The position numbers and the translations under genes are program-made. Positions 5,716-10,281 of a DNA stretch of 10,281 nucleotides are shown here, one piece after another (within the stretch, counting starts at the first letter, position 1; every line of letters starts with the position of its first letter). The notes under the pieces were generated by a model. The model ran no database searches and was not told the origin of the DNA. It saw only the letters and a list, made by a program, of their open reading frames with translations. The DNA is from JBOIBN01 sp050739575 (lineage in GTDB: Bacteria; Pseudomonadota; Gammaproteobacteria; JAKDMP01), in the NCBI GenBank assembly GCA_050739575.1, contig JBOIBN010000069.1, positions 1 to 10,281 on the forward strand, in the 5' to 3' direction.

Positions 5716-8700
5716 GTGAAAGCCCATGCCCCCTTCCATACTTTCCGCCCACTTACCGCCCTGCTTGCCGTTCTTGCGCTGACGGCGGCACTTCCGGCCT
5801 TCGGTTCGAGTTCGCCGTATCCGGCGAGCGCGCTCAAGGCGCTGGCCTGGCGCAGCATCGGGCCGTTTCGCGGCGGGCGCTCCGTCGCCGTCGCCGGCGT
5901 CGCGAGCGAACCGCGGACCTTCTATTTCGGCGGCGCCGACGGCGGGATATGGAAGACCGTGAACGGCGGCAACAGCTGGAGCAACGTGTCCGACTGCTGC
6001 CTCAAGGTCGGCGCGATCGGCGCGCTCGCCGTCGCACCCTCGGACCCCAACGTGATCTACGCCGGCACCGGCGAGCCGTTCCCGCGCGGCGACATGGCGA
6101 CGGGCGACGGGGTGTGGAAGTCCACCGACGCGGGCAAGACCTGGACCCACGTCGGGCTCGACGATACGCGCGTGATCGGCGCCATCGTCGTGGACCCGCG
6201 CAACGCGAACCACGTGTATGTCGCGGCGCTCGGCCATGTGTTCGGCGCCAACGCCGACCGCGGCGTGTACGAATCCTTCGACGGCGGCGCCACTTGGAAG
6301 AAGATTTTCTATGTCGATCAGAACACGGGCGCCGTGGATCTGGTGATGGATCCCGCCAATTCGCGGGTTCTCTACGCGGCGATGTGGCAGGTCACGCGCA
6401 GTCCCTGGTTCTTCGGCAGCGGCGGACCCGGGAGCGGTCTCTACAAGACGACCGATGACGGTGCGACATGGAAGAATCTCAGCCAGAACCCGGGCATGCC
6501 TACGGGCACGCTCGGGCGGATCGGCGTCGCGGTATCGGCGTCCGATCCGAACCGCGTGTACGCAATCGTCGAGGCGAAGTCGGGCGGCGTGTTCCGCTCC
6601 GACGACGGCGGCGCAACCTGGCAACTCACCTACAGCAATTCCGATCTCAGGCAGCGCGCGTGGTACTTCAGCCAGATCTATGTCGATCCGAAAAACCCTG
6701 ACCGCGTGTATGCACCGCAGGTCGAGGGTTTGTACGTTTCCAGCGACGGCGGCAATACATTTCAGCCGCTCGACACGCCGCACGGCGACAACCATGTATT
6801 GTGGATCGATCCGCAGAATCCGGACGCCATGATCGTCGGCAACGACGGCGGCGCGGGTGTCAGCTACGATGCCGGACTATCCTGGTCGAGCGAGGATAAC
6901 CAGCCGACGGCGCAGTTCTATCACGTCGCGCTCGACGACCAGTTCCCGTTCCACATCTACGGCGCGCAGCAGGACAACTCCACCGTCGAGATCACGAGCC
7001 GCAACACCGGCGGCTATGCGATCGGCATACAGGACTGGCGTCCCGTCGCAGGCGGAGAAAGCGGTTTCGTCGTGCCTGTTCCGGGCTCACCGTGGATCAC
7101 CTACGGCGGAGGCTACGACGGCGCGCTCGAAAGACTGAACACGCGCACCGGCGAGGACGTATTTCTCGATCCGTGGCCGGACAACGGCATGGGTCACCCC
7201 GCGACAGACCTCAAGTATCGGTTCCAGTGGACGTATCCGATCGTGGTGTCGAAGCACGAACCCGATACGCTCTACGTCGGCTCGCAGTACGTGATGAAAT
7301 CCAGCGACGGCGGCATGACTTGGCAAACGATCAGCCCCGACCTCACCCGCAACGATGCGAAAAAGCAGGCGTCCTCGGGCGGCCCTATAACGCAAGACAA
7401 CACCTCGGTCGAATACTACGACACCGTGTTCGCGCTTGCCGAATCGCCGCTCAAGGCGGGCGTCCTGTGGGCGGGAACCGACGACGGCCGGGTGTGGGTG
7501 ACGCGCGACGACGGCCAGCACTGGAGCAACGTGACGCCGCAGAATCTGCCGCAATGGGCGACGGTGAGCATCATCGATCCTTCGCCGCTCGATCCGGCCA
7601 CCGCGTTCCTCGCTGCGCGCCGCTATCGTCAGGACGACTACGCGCCCTACATTTACAAGACGACCGACTACGGCGCGCACTGGCAAAAGATCGTGAACGG
7701 GCTGCCGAACGACGAGTCGAGTTTCGTCGTGCGCCAGGATACGAAGGACGCGAACCTGCTCTTCGCGGGGACGCTACGCGGCGTTTACGTGTCATTCGAC
7801 GGCGGCATGGACTGGCAATCACTGCAACTCAAGTTGCCGCACGTCGCGATCCGCGACATCGCGATCCAGCCGCAGTACGACGCCCTCGTGCTCGCGACGC
7901 ACGGGCGTGCGTTCTGGGTGCTCGACAACCTCGAGCCACTGCGCGAGATGTCGCAAGCGGCCGTCAACGCCGACGCTTTCCTGTTCACGCCGCAGACGAC
8001 GTACCTTACCGGCGGCGGCAGCTATCCCGGCGCGAACGCCGACGGCTCAGGCGAGAATCCGCCGAACGGCGTCGCCGTATTCTACGAACTGAAGCAGTCG
8101 CCGCAGCTGGGCGACAAGGTGACGCTCACCTTCGCCGATGCAAGCGGCAAGACGGTCGCCGCATTCTCGAACGTGAAAACGCCGCAGGGCAAACCGGTCG
8201 AGGTGCCGAAGGATTTCTATCCGCCGAAGCATCCGCAGCAGGAAGGCGTCGTGCCCACCGAGTCCGGCATGAACGAATTCGTGTGGAATCTCGAGTTGCC
8301 GTCCTCGACGGCGCTTCCAGGCAGCGCCTCGTGGATCGGTTCGATCGACGGCCCGCGCGTTCCGCCCGGCACCTACACGGCAACCCTGAACGTCGGCGGC
8401 AAGAATTACAGCCGGCAATTCACGGTCGCGAAGGATCCGCGTTCCAGCGTGACGCAGGCGCAACTCGAAGCGCAATTCACGCTGCTCTCGCAGATTCACG
8501 CGAAGGCCGACGCCGTTGCCAAGGCTGTGCTCAATATCCGTAAACTCCGCGATGGAATACAGGCCTACCAGCCGCGCCTCGCCGCCGGCTCCGCCGGAGC
8601 AAAGCAGGCGACGGCGATCCTGGCGAAGCTCGACACGATCGAGCAGGCACTGCTGCAAACCAAATCGCACGCCGTCGAGGATCCGCTGAATTATCCGATC

Positions 8701-8925
8701 CGGCTGTGGAGCAAACTCCTCATTCTGGGAACGGAATTCGACGACGAGTCGGCCCCGACCCAATCCGAACGTCAGGTCTGGCAGCAACTCTCCGCCCAGG
8801 CCGACGCGCAGTTACAAGCGCTCGACAAGGTGCAGTCGCAGGACATTCCGCAACTCAACGCCACGATCAAGCAGGCGAACCTGCCGCCGATCACAACCGC
8901 GCCGGCTCCCGCCACCGGCGGTTAG
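5716..8925 (+). CDS. Large exported Asp-box (BNR/sortilin-like) beta-propeller protein
   Basis: From the GTG at 5716 the product has 1069 residues. A signal peptide (basic start, hydrophobic core LTALLAVLALTAALPA at about 13-28) sends it out of the cytoplasm. Residues about 40-745 form a propeller-type region with eleven Asp-box motifs (SxDxGxTW-like) starting at 81, 136, 187, 245, 295, 342, 383, 529, 596, 649 and 693; examples are SFDGGATW and SSDGGMTW. The opening ALAWRSIGPFRGGRS is typical of a bacterial group annotated as WD40/YVTN/BNR-like or VPS10/sortilin-N-terminal proteins. A stretch around 785-906 (GTYTATLNVGGKNYSRQFTV) resembles a FlgD/Ig-like domain. A helical region rich in Gln, Ala and Leu (about 910-1060) and a Pro/Ala-rich end follow. 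Relatives are sometimes called glycosyl hydrolases, but Asp boxes are structural and no catalytic set is evident, so function is unknown. Codon use is strongly GC-biased. It is monocistronic, with its own terminator. Confidence 0.9.
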   Translation: MKAHAPFHTFRPLTALLAVLALTAALPAFGSSSPYPASALKALAWRSIGPFRGGRSVAVAGVASEPRTFYFGGADGGIWKTVNGGNSWSNVSDCCLKVGAIGALAVAPSDPNVIYAGTGEPFPRGDMATGDGVWKSTDAGKTWTHVGLDDTRVIGAIVVDPRNANHVYVAALGHVFGANADRGVYESFDGGATWKKIFYVDQNTGAVDLVMDPANSRVLYAAMWQVTRSPWFFGSGGPGSGLYKTTDDGATWKNLSQNPGMPTGTLGRIGVAVSASDPNRVYAIVEAKSGGVFRSDDGGATWQLTYSNSDLRQRAWYFSQIYVDPKNPDRVYAPQVEGLYVSSDGGNTFQPLDTPHGDNHVLWIDPQNPDAMIVGNDGGAGVSYDAGLSWSSEDNQPTAQFYHVALDDQFPFHIYGAQQDNSTVEITSRNTGGYAIGIQDWRPVAGGESGFVVPVPGSPWITYGGGYDGALERLNTRTGEDVFLDPWPDNGMGHPATDLKYRFQWTYPIVVSKHEPDTLYVGSQYVMKSSDGGMTWQTISPDLTRNDAKKQASSGGPITQDNTSVEYYDTVFALAESPLKAGVLWAGTDDGRVWVTRDDGQHWSNVTPQNLPQWATVSIIDPSPLDPATAFLAARRYRQDDYAPYIYKTTDYGAHWQKIVNGLPNDESSFVVRQDTKDANLLFAGTLRGVYVSFDGGMDWQSLQLKLPHVAIRDIAIQPQYDALVLATHGRAFWVLDNLEPLREMSQAAVNADAFLFTPQTTYLTGGGSYPGANADGSGENPPNGVAVFYELKQSPQLGDKVTLTFADASGKTVAAFSNVKTPQGKPVEVPKDFYPPKHPQQEGVVPTESGMNEFVWNLELPSSTALPGSASWIGSIDGPRVPPGTYTATLNVGGKNYSRQFTVAKDPRSSVTQAQLEAQFTLLSQIHAKADAVAKAVLNIRKLRDGIQAYQPRLAAGSAGAKQATAILAKLDTIEQALLQTKSHAVEDPLNYPIRLWSKLLILGTEFDDESAPTQSERQVWQQLSAQADAQLQALDKVQSQDIPQLNATIKQANLPPITTAPAPATGG

Positions 8926-8939
8926 TCGCCCTACATGGC

Positions 8940-8976
8940 AACGCCCGCTTCCGGAAACCGGGAAGCGGGCGTTTTT
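8940..8976 (+). terminator. Intrinsic terminator of the Asp-box protein gene
   Basis: A perfect 13-base stem, AACGCCCGCTTCC (8940-8952) with GGAAGCGGGCGTT (8961-8973), has an eight-base loop and runs into a five-base T tract. It starts 14 bases after the stop codon. Confidence 0.92.
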
Positions 8977-9143
8977 ATTTCCTGTCTCGTTGAGTCTTCT
9001 TAATGACCGACAACGGCCAAAACCGGGCGGTCACATCATCTGCCAAGTTGCCCCATTGCGGCCTTTCACCGGGTTGGCGAGAACGTTACATCCGACAAAT
9101 GGGCCCTTGAACGTGCCCGACCTACCGGGTATCCGCGTGATGA
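8977..9143. other. Spacer without a recognised gene
   Basis: No convincing coding frame is seen on either strand. A nested inverted repeat, TGACCG (9004-9009) with CGGTCA (9028-9033), encloses CGG and CCG arms, but no U-run follows. The segment directly precedes the sucD remnant and may be part of the same rearranged DNA. Confidence 0.3.
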
Positions 9144-9338
9144 TTACGTGAATGGGTACCAGGGAGACGGCATGCCATCATCTCCGGCGGCAAAGGCAGC
9201 GCGGAGTCCAAGATCGAAGCAATGAAGACCGCCGGCATCCGTGTGTTGCCCAATCCGGCGCCGTTGGCCACCATGTTGGTGGATTTGCTGAGCACCATAA
9301 ATATGGCGAACGGGTTCAATCGCGCCCGCGCTCGCTAA
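9144..9338 (+). pseudogene. sucD: Remnant of the 3' end of sucD (succinyl-CoA ligase alpha subunit)
   Basis: An open stretch without a start codon, beginning after a TGA at 9141-9143 and ending in TAA at 9336-9338, encodes the end of succinyl-CoA ligase alpha. IISGGKGSAESKIEAMKTAG corresponds to the AIIAGGKGTADEK..ALEAAG block near the C-terminus of SucD. It is preceded by PGRRHA, which matches the family's PGRRMGHAGA with two short in-frame losses. In the intact enzyme this part belongs to the CoA/phosphate-handling alpha subunit of the citrate-cycle ligase. The final residues (LLSTINMANGFNRARAR) extend beyond the usual end. Without the CoA-binding domain, the active-site histidine region and a start, it cannot work. 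It stops seven bases before the end of the convergent hydrolase. Confidence 0.75.
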
Positions 9339-9345
9339 TCCGCGA

Positions 9346-10155
9346 TCAATGTGCGCCAGGAGCAGTCGCAATTCCGTGTGCAGTGAGCCACGACGCAAGG
9401 AGCGCGAAATAAGCTGGCGCATCCGGTGCCTGATCGGCGAGGGAATGCGGATCGACCTGTGCTTTCGGCGATACAGACAACATCATGTCATGATCCGCAC
9501 CGGCAACGACTTCCGTCGTAATGTTGGTAAATCGCGCCGCGCGTGCTTTCAGCACTTTCATCGAGAGCGCAACCGGCACCCAAGGATCCTTTGCACCATA
9601 CAGGATGAGCGTAGGAGCTTTGTCGCCGCTCAGCCATTGCAGCGGATTCTGCCACATCTCCCCGGGCCAGCTTGAATGCGCGGGATCATGGAAGGTTTTG
9701 CCCATATAGATGAGCGGAAACCACGGCCTTGCAGCCGCCGCGTCGAGGCGCTTTTGCGCTGTGGCACGGTCCAGCCTGCCATGCTCGAACGCATCGACGG
9801 CGTTGCGCGCACCGACGGCCTGATCGATGTCCGCCTGCGAATACCCATGGATCCGAAGGATATTCGCCACCGCGAAATTCATCTGTTGAGCCGGCGTCGT
9901 CATCGGGGCTGAGATCGAGATGGCGAATGCAGTTTGCGGACAGCGCGAAGCGGCAAGGATCGCAATCCATCCGCCCTGGCTCAGCCCCCAGAAGCCGATG
10001 CGCCTAGGATCAATCTGAGGATCGCGCGCCAGCATTTTCAGCGCCGCACAGCCGTCATCCGCCAGCACATCGTAACTGCCGCTGGCCGGCTTCCCGCCCG
10101 ACTTTCCGCTGCCGCGGCGGTCGAAGACAAGTACCGCAATTCCGAGCGGTGGCAA
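9346..10155 (-). pseudogene. Alpha/beta hydrolase, 5' part lost at an IS3 junction
   Basis: The remaining roughly 269 codons encode the C-terminal part of a serine alpha/beta hydrolase of the esterase/peptidase-like type. PLGIAVLVFDRRGSGKSGG is the family's strand and loop before the active site. The nucleophile elbow GLSQGG has Ser59, the acid is Asp190 in YGAKDPWVP, and the base is His222 in GADHDMM (numbered from the TTG at 10155). The catalytic triad is therefore present. Related proteins have a substantial N-terminal region, often with a signal peptide, before PLGIAVL; here it is missing and the sequence passes directly into insertion-sequence DNA. Upstream in frame there is only IS sequence and then the TAA of the transposase. 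The TTG at 10155 has no good ribosome site, so expression of a working enzyme is unlikely. The stop is TGA at 9346-9348. Confidence 0.8.
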
Positions 10156-10281
10156 GGTAATCCCCCCATTATTAGCGGCAGCCAGAAGTAGGGTTTAGGC
10201 CGCCATGGCCAACTTCTGCATGGGCGTCACCCCGCCGATGCCCATGTTGGGCCGCTCGTGATTATAGGTCCATAACCAACG
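10156..10281 (-). mobile_element. End of an IS3-family insertion sequence, continuing outside the window
   Basis: The transposase tail ends at 10195 and is followed, reading on the minus strand, by about 40 non-coding bases ending in GGGGGGATTACC. Hydrolase-like coding sequence begins immediately after that. The boundary near 10155-10158 is inferred from where hydrolase similarity starts. The matching inverted repeat and any target duplication lie outside the window, so the exact end cannot be confirmed. Confidence 0.7.
10195..10281 (-). CDS. IS3-family transposase OrfB, C-terminal 28 residues only
   Basis: The visible end reads WLWTYNHERPNMGIGGVTP, then MQKLAMAA and TAA. The TYNHERPNM..GG.TP pattern is characteristic of the end of the integrase-type (rve) domain of IS3-family OrfB transposases, which cut and join DNA through a DDE active site. 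That active site lies upstream of this fragment, outside the window, so intactness of the transposase cannot be judged. Confidence 0.88.
   Translation of the reverse strand, partial: RWLWTYNHERPNMGIGGVTPMQKLAMAA

Noticed and set aside
4699..6795. A 698-codon open frame on the minus strand running from inside the Asp-box gene into the methyltransferase
   Set aside because: Only the part after the ATG at 5502 matches a protein family. The upstream part is antisense to a well-supported plus-strand gene and is an artefact of GC-rich codon bias.
7092..8543. A 483-codon plus-strand frame inside the Asp-box gene
   Set aside because: It is an arginine-rich out-of-frame translation with no domain and no start signal, overlapping the Asp-box coding frame entirely.
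9003..9107. A short plus-strand frame from ATG 9003 ahead of the sucD remnant
   Set aside because: It is about 34 codons, with no ribosome site and no recognisable similarity, and is probably chance.
1..10281. A dedicated defence, secretion or biosynthetic system uniting the genes
   Set aside because: Apart from the isolated Fic gene, no gene has a defence, secretion or cluster signature, and the neighbours are unrelated housekeeping-type enzymes, exported repeat proteins and gene remnants.

Overview
The window looks like a chromosomal stretch of a GC-rich soil- or water-type proteobacterium, possibly a gammaproteobacterium of the Xanthomonadales kind. This rests on gene families and base composition only and is tentative. 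I found no CRISPR array, tRNA, rRNA or recognisable defence island. The intact genes are ordinary families. The less ordinary material is gene debris in the spacers and an insertion sequence that has cut a gene.

Left part (1-1130): a Fic-family protein on the minus strand runs off the left edge. It carries its own N-terminal inhibitory motif, and an inverted repeat overlaps its probable promoter. Between this gene and position 1130 lie two non-functional fragments on the minus strand: the last codons of an aldo/keto reductase and the tail of an unidentified gene. Homologous copies of both occur again at 2118-2361, on the other side of the next gene.

Redox part (1131-3287): a zinc-independent quinone-oxidoreductase-like medium-chain reductase on the plus strand converges on an intact YajO-like aldo/keto reductase on the minus strand. 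The two pairs of homologous tails flank the reductase gene in the order A-R-gene-R'-A', which points to past duplication and deletion.

Minus-strand cluster (2313-5502): a Tam-like SAM-dependent methyltransferase, an exported ankyrin-repeat protein and the aldo/keto reductase are co-directional with gaps of 35 and 101 bp, so they could be co-transcribed. Their functions suggest no obvious common pathway.

Plus-strand gene (5716-8976): a large exported protein with eleven Asp-box (BNR/sortilin-like) motifs is transcribed divergently from the methyltransferase and is followed by a strong intrinsic terminator.

Right part (8977-10281): a start-less remnant of the 3' end of sucD (succinyl-CoA ligase alpha subunit) converges on the C-terminal two-thirds or so of an alpha/beta hydrolase. 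The 5' part of the hydrolase has been replaced by the end of an IS3-family element, whose transposase tail runs off the right edge. This end of the window is a rearrangement junction.
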